64,000 nt of DNA, taken from Acidisoma sp035492295 (GTDB lineage Bacteria > Pseudomonadota > Alphaproteobacteria > Acetobacterales > Acetobacteraceae). The position numbers were made by a program, and so were the translations under genes. Of this stretch, positions 49,949-59,131 are shown piece after piece. Below the pieces are notes generated by a model. It did no database searches and was not told where the DNA came from. It worked only from the letters and a program-made list of their open reading frames with translations. The stretch is taken from positions 1 to 64,000 of the forward strand of contig NZ_DATJJK010000278.1 in NCBI RefSeq assembly GCF_035492295.1. The letters are read 5' to 3'. Each line of letters starts with the position of its first letter. Within the stretch, counting starts at the first letter, position 1.

Positions 49949-51105
49949 TGGTCATCCTCCTCGGCCAGCATCGGCAGATGCAGCCGGAATTCCGTGCGTC
50001 CGGGGCGGCTTTCGACTTCGATCAGACCGCCATGGTCGGCGATGATCTTGGCGACCAAGGCGAGGCCGAGCCCCTGCCCCGATGGCTTCGAACTCACGAA
50101 AGGTTCGAAGAGATGCGGGCGGATATCGTCCGGGATGCCCGGCCCATTGTCCCGCACGGTGACGAGCAGCGGCAGGTCGACCCGGCTGTCCGGGTCGGCG
50201 GTCGGGCTCGCGAGGCGAAGTCCATGCTGGTAGCGGGTGATGAGCGTCACCTCACCCTCGGCCGCGCCCGAAGCGACCAGCGAATCGGCCGCGTTCTTCA
50301 CGAGGTTCAGCAGAACCTGCACCAGCTGGTCGCGGTTACCCCAGACCGGCGGCAGCGAGGGGTCATAGCTTTCGCTGAAGCGGATTGTATCCGCGAAACC
50401 CGAGCGGGCCAGGCGGCGGACATGCTCGAGCACGCGGTGGATATTCACCGCTTCCATCGTCACCGGCTTTTCGCCGAAAATCTCCATGCGATCGACCAGG
50501 GCGCGGATGCGGTCGGCCTCGTCCCGGATCAGCACCGGCAATTCGCGATCGTTCTCGGAAACACTGCTTTCCAGAAGCTGTGCGGCGCCGCGAATGCCGG
50601 AGAGCGGGTTCTTGATTTCGTGCGCCAGGATCGCCGCCATGCCGGTGATGCTGCGCGCCGCGTTGCGCGCGGCGATCTGCCGGTCGAGAGAGCGGACAGT
50701 GGTGCTGTCCTGCAGGACCAGGAGGACGCTGCCCGGATCCTCGGCGAGCGTCGTGCCCTGAACGCTGATGCCGACTTTCCGCAGGCGCGGACCGTCGAAG
50801 GAAAGGTCATGGTCCGCGATCGAGCTCGCGCCCGTACGCAGCTGATTGACCATGAGAAACAGCGGGCTGTCCTCGGGCAGGATGTCGTCCAACGACATTT
50901 GAGCAAGCTGCGGGAACGAAATGCCCAAAAACTGTTCGGCGGCGGAATTGGCGAAAGTGAAGCGGTTGTCCTCCGAGAGCACGACGACGGCGACAGGCAG
51001 GGCCGAAAGGATCGTCGCCGCCTCGGGTAATTGCGATGAGGGCACTGGGTTTCGCCTGACGACGGAGAGAACCGTGCGCCGAACAGCCTTGGTTACTGCG
51101 CTCAT
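49945..51105 (-). CDS. ntrB: Nitrogen-regulation sensor kinase NtrB
   Basis: A 386-residue soluble kinase with a PAS domain (about 28-140; LPVAVVVLSEDNRFTFANSA), HisKA (LAHEIKNPLSGIRGAAQLL) and HATPase_c (NLVKNAADSL, DNGPGIPD, GQGLGLALV). It phosphorylates or dephosphorylates NtrC according to PII state. It is translationally coupled to dusB upstream and ntrC downstream, each with a four-base overlap. Confidence 0.95.
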   Translation of the reverse strand: MSAVTKAVRRTVLSVVRRNPVPSSQLPEAATILSALPVAVVVLSEDNRFTFANSAAEQFLGISFPQLAQMSLDDILPEDSPLFLMVNQLRTGASSIADHDLSFDGPRLRKVGISVQGTTLAEDPGSVLLVLQDSTTVRSLDRQIAARNAARSITGMAAILAHEIKNPLSGIRGAAQLLESSVSENDRELPVLIRDEADRIRALVDRMEIFGEKPVTMEAVNIHRVLEHVRRLARSGFADTIRFSESYDPSLPPVWGNRDQLVQVLLNLVKNAADSLVASGAAEGEVTLITRYQHGLRLASPTADPDSRVDLPLLVTVRDNGPGIPDDIRPHLFEPFVSSKPSGQGLGLALVAKIIADHGGLIEVESRPGRTEFRLHLPMLAEEDDQ

Positions 51106-52190
51106 GCCGCCTCTGCCAGGACTACGGATTTATCGGGCGTCGGGGCCTGGAACCCGCGCGCGATCAACGGGTCGAAAAAAGCATCGATCAGGGCCATCAC
51201 GGTCGGGCGCTCCGCGGCCCGCATCACCTGCGAGCGAAAATCGGCCGAACCCGGGAGGCCGCGGGAATACCAGGCGAGGTGTTTCCGCGCGAGGCGGAGG
51301 CCGGGAATCTCGCCGAAATGGCTCAGCATCAGATCGTAATGGGTGAGCAGGATCGCCTTGCGCGATGCGAGATCGGGCTCGGGGATCGTCTCACCCGTTT
51401 GCAGGAAATGCGCGACATTGTTCAGGAACCAGGGCCGACCGTAGCAGCCGCGGCCAATCATGACGCCGTCTGCGCCCGAAAGGCGCAGCGCTTCCGCCGC
51501 ATCCTCCTCCACGATGATGTCGCCATTCGCGATGACGGGCAGCGTGACCGCTTCCTTCACCTGCCGGATGAAGGCCCAGTCAGCTTGGCCGGTATAAAAC
51601 ATCTGCCGCGTGCGGCCGTGCACGGTCAGCATGCGGATGCCGCTCTCTTCCGCTATCTTGGCCAGCCGCGGCGCGTTCAGACTGTTATGGTCCCAGCCCA
51701 TGCGCATCTTGAGCGTGACCGGCACGTCGACGGCGCGCACCGTCGCTTCCAGAATGCGGGCGGCGCCCGCCTCATCCCGCATCAGGGCCGAGCCTGCCAT
51801 CTGGCCGACGGCGACCTTCTTCACGGGGCAGCCGAAATTGATGTCGACGATATTGGCGCCATGGCCGACGGCGATTTTCGCGGCCTCCGCCATCGCCTGG
51901 GGGTCGCAGCCCGCCAGCTGGACCGAATTCGGGCCGCCGCCCTCCGCGACCCGCGCCATGCGCAGGGTTGCCTGATTTTCCCGCACCATCGCCCAGGAGG
52001 CGATCATCTCTGAGACCACGAGCCCTGCGCCCAGGTCGCGCGCGAGCCTGCGGAACGGAAGATCTGTGACGCCCGACATTGGCGCGAGAATCACCGGAGT
52101 TTCGATCACGGGATTGCCATGACCGCCGAGCGCGATCGGCTTCAGCGCCGAAAGCGGCGCGGCTTGATCCAGAATCATTCGATTGCCCAT
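51102..52190 (-). CDS. dusB: tRNA-dihydrouridine synthase (DusB/NifR3)
   Basis: A 362-residue flavin enzyme that reduces uridines in the tRNA D-loop. Marks are LAPMSGVTDLPFRRLAR, the catalytic cysteine in INFGCPVKKV, MRMGWDH, LTVHGRTRQMFYTG and NGDIIVEEDA. It is the usual first gene of the ntr operon. Start codons at 52190 (MGNRMILD) or 52178 are possible; neither has a strong ribosome site. Divergent from ispF. Confidence 0.93.
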   Translation of the reverse strand: MGNRMILDQAAPLSALKPIALGGHGNPVIETPVILAPMSGVTDLPFRRLARDLGAGLVVSEMIASWAMVRENQATLRMARVAEGGGPNSVQLAGCDPQAMAEAAKIAVGHGANIVDINFGCPVKKVAVGQMAGSALMRDEAGAARILEATVRAVDVPVTLKMRMGWDHNSLNAPRLAKIAEESGIRMLTVHGRTRQMFYTGQADWAFIRQVKEAVTLPVIANGDIIVEEDAAEALRLSGADGVMIGRGCYGRPWFLNNVAHFLQTGETIPEPDLASRKAILLTHYDLMLSHFGEIPGLRLARKHLAWYSRGLPGSADFRSQVMRAAERPTVMALIDAFFDPLIARGFQAPTPDKSVVLAEAA

Positions 52191-52281
52191 GTATTGTGCA
52201 GATACAGCACCAGCGGGTTGACGCGCAATCGGGCAGAGACGAGTTTGCGCCCTCTGTAATCCCCGCCCTCCATGGTGACCC

Positions 52282-52803
52282 ATGACGAATGCCTCTTCTC
52301 TCCCCAGTTTCCTGACGCGCAGCGGCTCGGGCTATGATGTGCATGTCCTGGAAGCGGGGCGGCCGCTCATCCTCTGCGGAGTCGAGGTGCCGCACGAGAA
52401 GGGATTGGCCGGGCATTCGGATGCCGATGTCGGCATCCACGCGCTCTGCGACGCAATTTATGGTGCGCTGGCGGATGGCGATATCGGCCGCCATTTCCCG
52501 CCCTCCGAAGCGCAGTGGAAGGATGCCGACAGCGCACGCTTCCTGCGGCATGCGGCAGAGCGGATCGCCGGACGCGGCGGCCTGCTCGTCAATGCCGATG
52601 TGACGCTCATCTGCGAGCAACCGAAGATCACGCCCCATGCCCCGGCCATGCGCGCGCGCCTGGCCGATCTCCTGGGCGTTCCCTTGGGCCGTATCTCGGT
52701 CAAGGCGACGACAACGGAGAAGCTTGGCTTCACCGGACGGCGCGAAGGCATCGCCTGCATGGCGGCGGTCTCGATCCTCGTGCCTTTCGCGGATATCGGT
52801 TGA
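52282..52803 (+). CDS. ispF: 2-C-methyl-D-erythritol 2,4-cyclodiphosphate synthase
   Basis: A 173-residue MEP-pathway enzyme that cyclises CDP-ME 2-phosphate. The metal ligands lie in GYDVHVL and the conserved GLAGHSDADVGIHALCDAI motif; VKATTTEKLGFTGRREG closes the active site. It is monofunctional: there is no IspD part, whereas many alphaproteobacteria carry an IspDF fusion beside dusB. ispD is not in the window. Confidence 0.95.
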   Translation: MTNASSLPSFLTRSGSGYDVHVLEAGRPLILCGVEVPHEKGLAGHSDADVGIHALCDAIYGALADGDIGRHFPPSEAQWKDADSARFLRHAAERIAGRGGLLVNADVTLICEQPKITPHAPAMRARLADLLGVPLGRISVKATTTEKLGFTGRREGIACMAAVSILVPFADIG

Positions 52804-52813
52804 GGCACCCGTC

Positions 52814-53839
52814 ATGGGCGCCGCCACCATCAGGGACATGGAAGGGCTAATCCGCGCGGGCCTGGCGACAGAAGCCGACCGCGCGGCGCTGACCGCTGTG
52901 GGCGCGCGCTATGCCGTCGCCATCCCCGAAACCGTCCGCCAGCTTATAGAAAGCCCGGATGACCCGATCGGCCGACAATTCGTGCCCGATGGGGAGGAGC
53001 TGGTGGAAGCGCCGCATGAGCGGGCCGACCCGATTGGCGACGACGCCCTCTCCCCCCTCCCCGGCATCGTCCATCGCTATGCCGACCGGGTGCTTCTGAA
53101 GCCACTGCTCGTCTGCCCCGTCTATTGTCGCTTCTGCTTCCGGCGGGAGCATGTGGGTCCGGACGGCGGGTTGCTGAACGAGGCGCAGCTTGAGGCGGCC
53201 TTCGGCTATATCGAATCCCGGCCGGAACTCCGTGAAGTCATCCTGACGGGCGGCGATCCGCTGATGCTCTCTCCCCGCCGCATGGCGGCAATCATGCGGC
53301 GGCTGGCCGTGATCCCGCATGTCGAGACGATCCGCCTCCATTCCCGTCTGCCGCTGACGGCGCCTGAACGGCTGACGGAGCCGATGGCCGAGGCGCTGGA
53401 TGTCGACCGCGCCGTCTGGCTGGTAGTGCATGCCAACCACGCCAGGGAATTCACGCCCGAGGGGCGTGCCGCGCTGCGCCGCATACAGGCGCGGGGCATC
53501 CCGGTGCTCGGCCAGTCCGTCCTGCTGCGCGGCGTGAACGACAGCGCAGAGGCGCTTGAAGGATTGTTCCGCGCGATGCTCGCGGCGCGCGTGAAACCCT
53601 ATTACCTGCACCAGCTGGACCCCGCCCCCGGCACCGCGCGCTTCCATGTGCCGATTGCGGAGGGTCAGGCCCTGCTGCGGCAGTTGCGTGGCCGTGTCAC
53701 CGGCCTCGCCTGGCCGACCTATGTGCTGGATATTCCGGGCGGCCACGGCAAGGTCCCGATCGGACCGGATTACCTCTCCTCCCAGGCGGAGGTGCGCGAC
53801 CCCGCGGGTATCACCCATAGGCTGCACGCAGTCCGTTGA
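52814..53839 (+). CDS. epmB: EF-P beta-lysylation protein EpmB (lysine 2,3-aminomutase family)
   Basis: A 341-residue radical-SAM enzyme with CPVYCRFC (Cys101, Cys105, Cys108 for the 4Fe-4S cluster), ILTGGDPLMLSPRRM for SAM binding and YYLHQLDPAPGTARF near the end. It is shorter than clostridial KamA and sits directly before efp, which supports the EpmB role of making (R)-beta-lysine for EF-P. The ATG at 52814 is 10 bases after the ispF stop. The ligase EpmA, its usual partner, is not in the window. Confidence 0.87.
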   Translation: MGAATIRDMEGLIRAGLATEADRAALTAVGARYAVAIPETVRQLIESPDDPIGRQFVPDGEELVEAPHERADPIGDDALSPLPGIVHRYADRVLLKPLLVCPVYCRFCFRREHVGPDGGLLNEAQLEAAFGYIESRPELREVILTGGDPLMLSPRRMAAIMRRLAVIPHVETIRLHSRLPLTAPERLTEPMAEALDVDRAVWLVVHANHAREFTPEGRAALRRIQARGIPVLGQSVLLRGVNDSAEALEGLFRAMLAARVKPYYLHQLDPAPGTARFHVPIAEGQALLRQLRGRVTGLAWPTYVLDIPGGHGKVPIGPDYLSSQAEVRDPAGITHRLHAVR

Positions 53840-53906
53840 GCTTGCTCCCCGGTGGATGAGAGGTTACAAGCCCCGCCTCCAATCCAGACGATAATCGAGA
53901 AGTCCG

Positions 53907-54473
53907 ATGAAGCAGCAGGCGAACCTTATCCGCGCCGGCCAGGTGATCGAGCATGAAGGACGCCGTTGGACCGTCCTCAAGCAGCAGATCATCACTCCTG
54001 GCAAAGGCGGCGCTTTCATCCAGGTCGAAATGCGCGACCTGAAGACCGGCAACAAGACGAACGAGCGTTGGCGTACTGCCGATACGGTCGAGCGTCTGAT
54101 GACCGACAACAAGGATTATCTCTACTCCTATACCGATGGCGACAATCTGGTCCTCATGGACAAGGAAACCTATGAGCAGGTGATGATCCCGGCCGAGTTG
54201 CTCGGTGAGGGCGTCGCCTTCCTCCAGGACAATATGCAGGTCGAGCTCGATCTCGTCGAAGGCGAGGCCGTCGGCATCCATCTCCCCGCTTCCGTCGTGC
54301 TCGAAATCGTCGAGGCCGATCCGGTGGTGAAGGGCCAGACTGCCGCCAGTTCCTACAAGCCGGCCATCCTCTCGAACGGCGTGAAGACCATGGTGCCGCC
54401 CTTCATTGAGAGTGGAGAGCGCATCGTCGTCCGCACGGAAGATGCCTCTTACGTCGAGCGAGCCAAGTCCTAA
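53907..54473 (+). CDS. efp: Elongation factor P
   Basis: A 188-residue three-domain factor that helps ribosomes through polyproline stretches. The modified residue is Lys33 in the loop TPGKGGAF. The following KTNERWRTADTVER and the OB-fold domains are typical. The proline-rich protein encoded at 55460-56512 is an obvious local beneficiary. It is 67 bases downstream of epmB on the same strand. Confidence 0.95.
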   Translation: MKQQANLIRAGQVIEHEGRRWTVLKQQIITPGKGGAFIQVEMRDLKTGNKTNERWRTADTVERLMTDNKDYLYSYTDGDNLVLMDKETYEQVMIPAELLGEGVAFLQDNMQVELDLVEGEAVGIHLPASVVLEIVEADPVVKGQTAASSYKPAILSNGVKTMVPPFIESGERIVVRTEDASYVERAKS

Positions 54474-54488
54474 CGGGCGGAAACAGTC

Positions 54489-55319
54489 ATGGCCGCGCGC
54501 CTCTCCGCCCATCTGACCATCATGGCCAACGCCGCCCAGAAGGCGGCCAAGCAACTCCTCCGCGACTTCAGCGAGGTGGAGCAGCTGCAGGTCAGCATCA
54601 AGGGTCCGTCTGACTTCGTCTCGCAGGCCGATCTCCGCGCCGAGGCGACAATCCGTCAGGAGCTCGCCAAGGCCCGGCCGGGCTATGCTTTCCTCATGGA
54701 GGAATCCGGCGCCTCGGGCGGCGACAATTGGACCTGGCGCTGGGTGGTGGACCCGCTCGACGGCACGACCAACTTTCTGCATGGCATGCCGCATTGGTCG
54801 ATTTCGATCGGCCTTGAACGGCGGCTGGCAGACGGCACGATCGAGACCAATGCCGGTCTCATTTACGCACCCTGCACGGATGAGATGTTCTGGGCCGAAA
54901 AGGGCTCCGGCGCCTTCATGAACGAGCGCCGGCTGCGGGTCGCTTCCCGCCGTGAGTTTAGCCAGGCAGTCTTCGCGACCGGCATTCCCTTCGCCGTCAC
55001 CACGCAGCGCCAACGCCTCGCCTTCGCCCGCACGCTCAGCACCCTGATGCCGCAGGTAGCGGGTATCCGCCGCTTCGGCGCCGCCTCCCTTGACCTCGCC
55101 TGGGTCGCGGCCGGCCGCTTCGACGGCTATTGGGAGATCGGCGTGAAGCCCTGGGATATTGCGGCCGGTATCCTGCTCGTCCGCGAGGCCGGCGGCTATG
55201 TCACCACCCCTGCGGGGGACGAGATCGTGGAAGACGAACTCGTGGCCGCCAATCCGCTCCTCCATCCGAAGCTGCTCGCCGTCGTCGCCGACGGCGTCAC
55301 CACCGCCGGCAAGGCCTGA
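54489..55319 (+). CDS. suhB: Inositol monophosphatase family protein (SuhB)
   Basis: A 276-residue magnesium-dependent phosphatase. Metal-site motifs are EESG (about 73-76), DPLDGTTNFLHGMPHW (92-107) and WDIAAGILLVREAGG near the C-terminus. Family members hydrolyse inositol phosphates and SuhB also takes part in rRNA antitermination complexes. It begins 15 bases after efp, so the two are probably cotranscribed. Confidence 0.92.
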   Translation: MAARLSAHLTIMANAAQKAAKQLLRDFSEVEQLQVSIKGPSDFVSQADLRAEATIRQELAKARPGYAFLMEESGASGGDNWTWRWVVDPLDGTTNFLHGMPHWSISIGLERRLADGTIETNAGLIYAPCTDEMFWAEKGSGAFMNERRLRVASRREFSQAVFATGIPFAVTTQRQRLAFARTLSTLMPQVAGIRRFGAASLDLAWVAAGRFDGYWEIGVKPWDIAAGILLVREAGGYVTTPAGDEIVEDELVAANPLLHPKLLAVVADGVTTAGKA

Positions 55320-55459
55320 CCTTCCTGTCAGGGCGGCGCGCTCAGCCCGCTCTTGGCAGCCATCTGGAGACTTTCCCGCCAAGCCTCGGAAGGAAAGGCG
55401 GAAAAGGGGCGCCCGCCCCCCTCGCCGTGGCGTTCAAACTGCCGTAAAGGCGCAAGGAC

Positions 55460-56512
55460 ATGCGCCGCTTCCACTCATTCCTGCTCGCGACCGCTACCCT
55501 CGCCCTGCCGCTTCCAGCGGCCGCGCCCGCCATGGCGCAGGTGAGCGTGGATCCGAACGCGCTCAACGCGCTCGGCAGTCCCGTCCTGCCCGCCCCGCCG
55601 CGGGGGGCACGCCCCGGGCCGGCGCATCATGCGCGGCCCGCGCATAAAGCGACGCATCATAAGACGGGCCAAGGAAGGACGCACCAGGAGACGGGAACGG
55701 CGTCGGCGCCGAAGTCGCCGGAATCGGCCGCGCCCTCTCCACCTGCTGCGGCGACCGGCCCCACGGAACAGCAGAAAGGACTCGGCCCCTCCTTCACGAC
55801 CTTGCCGACCCTGCCCGGCGCAGCACCGCCCATTCCGGCCAAGCCCAAACCCGTCGCTCCGCCGGCCGCGCCTCCACCCAAAGCCGCTCAGCCGAAAGCG
55901 GCTCAGCCGGCGGCGGTGCCTGCCAATCCGGCCGGCGCCTCCGTTGCCCTGCCCCGTGGCGCGCCACCCGCCCCGCCCGTCGTACCGCAAGCGGTTGCGC
56001 CTCAACCTCCTGCAAAGTCTGCCAATCCGCCGGGCGCTCCCCTCGCTTTGCCCGGAGCGCCACCACCGGCGCCTGCCGCGACGCAACCCAAGGCTGCGGC
56101 CGCCCCCCCAGCGGCACCCACCCAGGGGCAGACCAAAGGCAATGCGCTCCCCAACGCCCTGCCCTCGGGCGCGGACCGCATGACACTGCCCTATTCCGGG
56201 CAGGATACCGATCTACCGGCGGCCGAGAGCGCCATGCTTACCGCCTTCGTCCATCGTTACGGCCCGGAGGCGCAATATTCGGTGCAGGCCTTCGCCTCCG
56301 TGCCCGCCGGAGACGACGATCCGTCCACCCCGCGCCGCATTGCGCTGGAGCGCGCCCGGACCGTCCAGTCCGTACTGCTGGCCGCCGGCGCCAAGCCGAA
56401 CCAGGTCCGTCTCCTCGCCCGCGGCAATGCCGGCGGCACCCCGCCCGACCGGGTGGAAGTGGTCGCCATCCCGCCCGCGCCCGGGCATACTCCGCCATCC
56501 TCCGCACCCTGA
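55460..56512 (+). CDS. Secreted proline/alanine-rich protein with OmpA-like C-terminal domain
   Basis: A 350-residue protein with a signal peptide (FLLATATLALPLPAAAPAMA), a long Pro/Ala-rich linker (about 30-235, with repeated PPAAP, PKAAQ and PGAP units) and a C-terminal domain of about 95 residues (MLTAFVHRYGPEAQYSVQAF, RRIALERARTVQSVLLAAGA) with the spacing of OmpA/MotB-type peptidoglycan-associated domains. The first gene of a three-gene set with the two stator-like proteins; its stop is 16 bases before the next ATG. It probably spans the periplasm. No close named family is recognised. Confidence 0.7.
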   Translation: MRRFHSFLLATATLALPLPAAAPAMAQVSVDPNALNALGSPVLPAPPRGARPGPAHHARPAHKATHHKTGQGRTHQETGTASAPKSPESAAPSPPAAATGPTEQQKGLGPSFTTLPTLPGAAPPIPAKPKPVAPPAAPPPKAAQPKAAQPAAVPANPAGASVALPRGAPPAPPVVPQAVAPQPPAKSANPPGAPLALPGAPPPAPAATQPKAAAAPPAAPTQGQTKGNALPNALPSGADRMTLPYSGQDTDLPAAESAMLTAFVHRYGPEAQYSVQAFASVPAGDDDPSTPRRIALERARTVQSVLLAAGAKPNQVRLLARGNAGGTPPDRVEVVAIPPAPGHTPPSSAP

Positions 56513-56528
56513 GCAGGTTCTCGCCCCC

Positions 56529-57692
56529 ATGACACGGCCGACCACCTATCTCATCCGAATGCTGGTCTTTCTGGCGGCTGTCGCGGCGGTCGGCGTCTTC
56601 CTGATCCCGAAGATCAAAATCTTCTTCGCGAGCAATCCGGCGCTCAACGCCTTCATCTTCTTCGTCTTGCTTCTCGGCATCATCTGGAATCTCCGTCAGG
56701 TGCTGCGGCTCGAGCCCGAGGTCGCCTGGGTCGCGGCCTATCAGCGCAACCGCCAACGGCTTTCGGGCATCGTCCCGCCCAAGCTCCTCGCCCCCATGGC
56801 TCGCATGCTGGCCTCCCGGGCCGAGGCCGCAGGGCGCGATGGGCGCGAAGGTCGGGTCAGCCTTTCAACCCAGGCCATGCGCAGCCTGCTCGACGGGATC
56901 GGCAGCCGGCTGGACGAGAGTCGCGAACTTTCCCGCTACGCCACCGCCCTGATGATCTTCCTCGGCCTGCTCGGAACCTTCTGGGGCCTGCTGCGCACGG
57001 TCAGTGCGGTCGCGGACGTGATCCAGAACATGAGCGTCGGCGCGGGCGACATCAACGTCATCTTCGACCAGCTCAAATCCGGCCTCGCCGGGCCGCTCGC
57101 CGGCATGTCCACCGCCTTCTCCTCCTCCATGTTCGGCCTTGCCGGCGCGCTCGTGCTCGGCTTTCTCGACCTTCAGGCGGGGCAGGCGCAGAACCGCTTC
57201 TATAACGAGTTGGAAGATTGGCTCGCGGGCTTCACCCGCCTCTCCTCGGGTGTCCTCGGCGGCGAGGGCGAAGGTGGCAATGTGCCGCTTTACGTCCAGG
57301 CACTGTTGGAGCAGACCGCCGAGAACATGGAGGGGCTGCAGACCGTGCTCGCCCGCGGAGAGGAAGGGCGCGTGCAATCCGCCCAGGCACTCAATACCCT
57401 TTCCGAACGGCTCAATACCTTCACCGACACGATGCGCGCCAATCAGCAGCTCATGCTGCGCATCGCGGAAACCCAGGCGAACCTCGGACCCGCGCTCCAA
57501 CGCCTGGGCGACACGCGGGACAGCCGCGCCGCAGACGAGGTCGGCCATGCCCATCTCCGCAATATCGAGCACGCGCTGCAGCGGCTGATCGCCGAGAACG
57601 AGCAGGGCCGCAACCAGAGCACGGGCGAAATCCGCAACGAAATCCGCGTGCTGACCCGCACGCTCGCGGCGATGAGCGACGGGGCACGCTGA
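56529..57692 (+). CDS. MotA/TolQ/ExbB-like proton channel protein
   Basis: A 387-residue inner-membrane protein. Two N-terminal segments (about 10-30 and 37-55) are followed by two MotA/ExbB-type segments (about 138-160, YATALMIFLGLLGTFWGLL; and about 188-216, LAGMSTAFSSSMFGLAGALV) and a cytoplasmic helical tail of about 170 residues rich in coiled-coil pattern. The GTFWGLL and PLAGMSTAFSSSMFG stretches match the conserved core of the family. With the next gene it should form a proton-driven 5:2 stator-type complex. It is neither flagellar MotA nor TolQ by context. Confidence 0.82.
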   Translation: MTRPTTYLIRMLVFLAAVAAVGVFLIPKIKIFFASNPALNAFIFFVLLLGIIWNLRQVLRLEPEVAWVAAYQRNRQRLSGIVPPKLLAPMARMLASRAEAAGRDGREGRVSLSTQAMRSLLDGIGSRLDESRELSRYATALMIFLGLLGTFWGLLRTVSAVADVIQNMSVGAGDINVIFDQLKSGLAGPLAGMSTAFSSSMFGLAGALVLGFLDLQAGQAQNRFYNELEDWLAGFTRLSSGVLGGEGEGGNVPLYVQALLEQTAENMEGLQTVLARGEEGRVQSAQALNTLSERLNTFTDTMRANQQLMLRIAETQANLGPALQRLGDTRDSRAADEVGHAHLRNIEHALQRLIAENEQGRNQSTGEIRNEIRVLTRTLAAMSDGAR

Positions 57693-57693
57693 C

Positions 57694-59121
57694 ATGCCCG
57701 GGTATCACCGGCGCAGGCAACAGAACGGGCTCGACGCCTGGCCCGGCTATGTGGATGCGCTCTCCACGCTCCTCATGGTCACGATCTTCGTGCTGCTGGT
57801 TTTCGTGCTGGCGCAGGGGCTGCTCTCGGTCTCCCTCAGCGGCAAGGACAAGGCGCTGGAACGCCTGCACCAGCAGATCGCACAGCTGACGGACATGCTT
57901 TCTCTCGAAAAGGGCCGCGCGACCGATCTGCAGAACAATGTCGCAAGCCTCGCCCGCGACCTGGGCGACGCGACCGCGACGCGAGATAGCCTGGCCCGCC
58001 AGCTTGCTTCGGCCCAGGCTGAAATCGCGAGCGATTCCAGCAAGGTCGCGAGCCTGACGGCAGAGCGCGACCAGATTTCGGCACAGCTCGCCGATGCCCG
58101 CCTCCAGGCACGATCGGCGACCTCCCGTCTCAACGACATGCAGGGTCAGCTCGGCCAGCAGACAACGGCCGCGACCGCCGCCCAGTCGCAGCTCGACACG
58201 CTGCAGGCCAACCTCGCAGATAACCAGAAGAAGCTCTCGGCAGACGAGGCTCAGCTGGCTCAGGCGACCGAGGCGGCGGCCACCGCCTCTGCCGCAGCCA
58301 CGTCGGCCAAGAATCAAATCGCCAATCTGGAGAGCCAGCTCACGGCCATGGAGGCGCGGGCGAAAACGGCGGAGGTCAAGCTCGCGAGCGTTACGAGCGA
58401 TCTCGCGAAGCAGACGGATCTGGCGAACGCCAGCCAATCGGCCCTGGCCCAGCAGAAACAGGATCTCGCCCAGCAGACACAGCAGACCGACGCCGCCAAT
58501 GCCCAGATCGCGCTGCTCAACCAGCAGATGGCACAGCTCCGCGCCCAGCTTCAGGCGATTTCGGCCGCCCTCAACCTGCAGGAGAGCCAAGGACGGGACA
58601 AGGACGCGCAGATTGCCGATCTCGGCCATAAGCTGAACCTCGCCCTCGCCGCCAAGGTGCAGGAGCTGCAACGCTACCGCAGCGACTTCTTCGGCAAGCT
58701 GCGCGAAATCCTGAAGAACCAGCCCAACATCAAGATCGTGGGCGACCGGTTCGTGTTCCAGAGCGACGTGCTCTTCGCCTCCGGCAGCGCCCAGCTGACG
58801 CCCGAGGGCCAGACCCAGATCGACGGCATCAGCGCGGCCATCAAAAGCATCATGAAGGAGATCCCGCCCGACCTCTCCTGGATGCTGCGGGTGGACGGCC
58901 ATGCCGACAGCCAACCCGTCATCGGCGGCCCGTTCCAGAATAACTGGCAGCTCTCTGCCGCGCGGGCGATTTCGGTTGTGCAGCTCCTCATCCTCGACGG
59001 CGTACCGGCGAACCATCTGGCGGCGACCGCCTTCGGCGATACCCAGCCGATCGACCCCGCCCATACGCCGGACGCCTATGCCAAGAATCGCCGCATCGAA
59101 TTCCGCCTGACGGATCGCTGA
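57694..59121 (+). CDS. MotB/OmpA-like protein with long periplasmic coiled coil
   Basis: A 475-residue protein starting one base after the previous stop. A single membrane helix (about 18-42) carries the proton-path aspartate Asp21 (GYVDALSTLLMVTIFVLLVF), as in MotB. A coiled coil of about 270 residues follows (about 50-325, many LxxQxxQ heptads), then an OmpA domain (about 340-475; LFASGSAQLTPEGQTQI, RVDGHADSQPV, NRRIEFRLTDR) that should bind peptidoglycan. The coiled coil is much longer than in MotB or TolR. The pair looks like a proton-driven envelope machine of unknown role. Confidence 0.82.
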   Translation: MPGYHRRRQQNGLDAWPGYVDALSTLLMVTIFVLLVFVLAQGLLSVSLSGKDKALERLHQQIAQLTDMLSLEKGRATDLQNNVASLARDLGDATATRDSLARQLASAQAEIASDSSKVASLTAERDQISAQLADARLQARSATSRLNDMQGQLGQQTTAATAAQSQLDTLQANLADNQKKLSADEAQLAQATEAAATASAAATSAKNQIANLESQLTAMEARAKTAEVKLASVTSDLAKQTDLANASQSALAQQKQDLAQQTQQTDAANAQIALLNQQMAQLRAQLQAISAALNLQESQGRDKDAQIADLGHKLNLALAAKVQELQRYRSDFFGKLREILKNQPNIKIVGDRFVFQSDVLFASGSAQLTPEGQTQIDGISAAIKSIMKEIPPDLSWMLRVDGHADSQPVIGGPFQNNWQLSAARAISVVQLLILDGVPANHLAATAFGDTQPIDPAHTPDAYAKNRRIEFRLTDR

Positions 59122-59131
59122 CCCCGCCGCC

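Noticed and set aside
55460..59121. Zorya-type anti-phage defence (ZorA/ZorB)
   Set aside because: MotA-like and MotB-like genes fit superficially, but there is no zorC, zorD or zorE, the MotB-like coiled coil is far longer, and the locus is among housekeeping genes.
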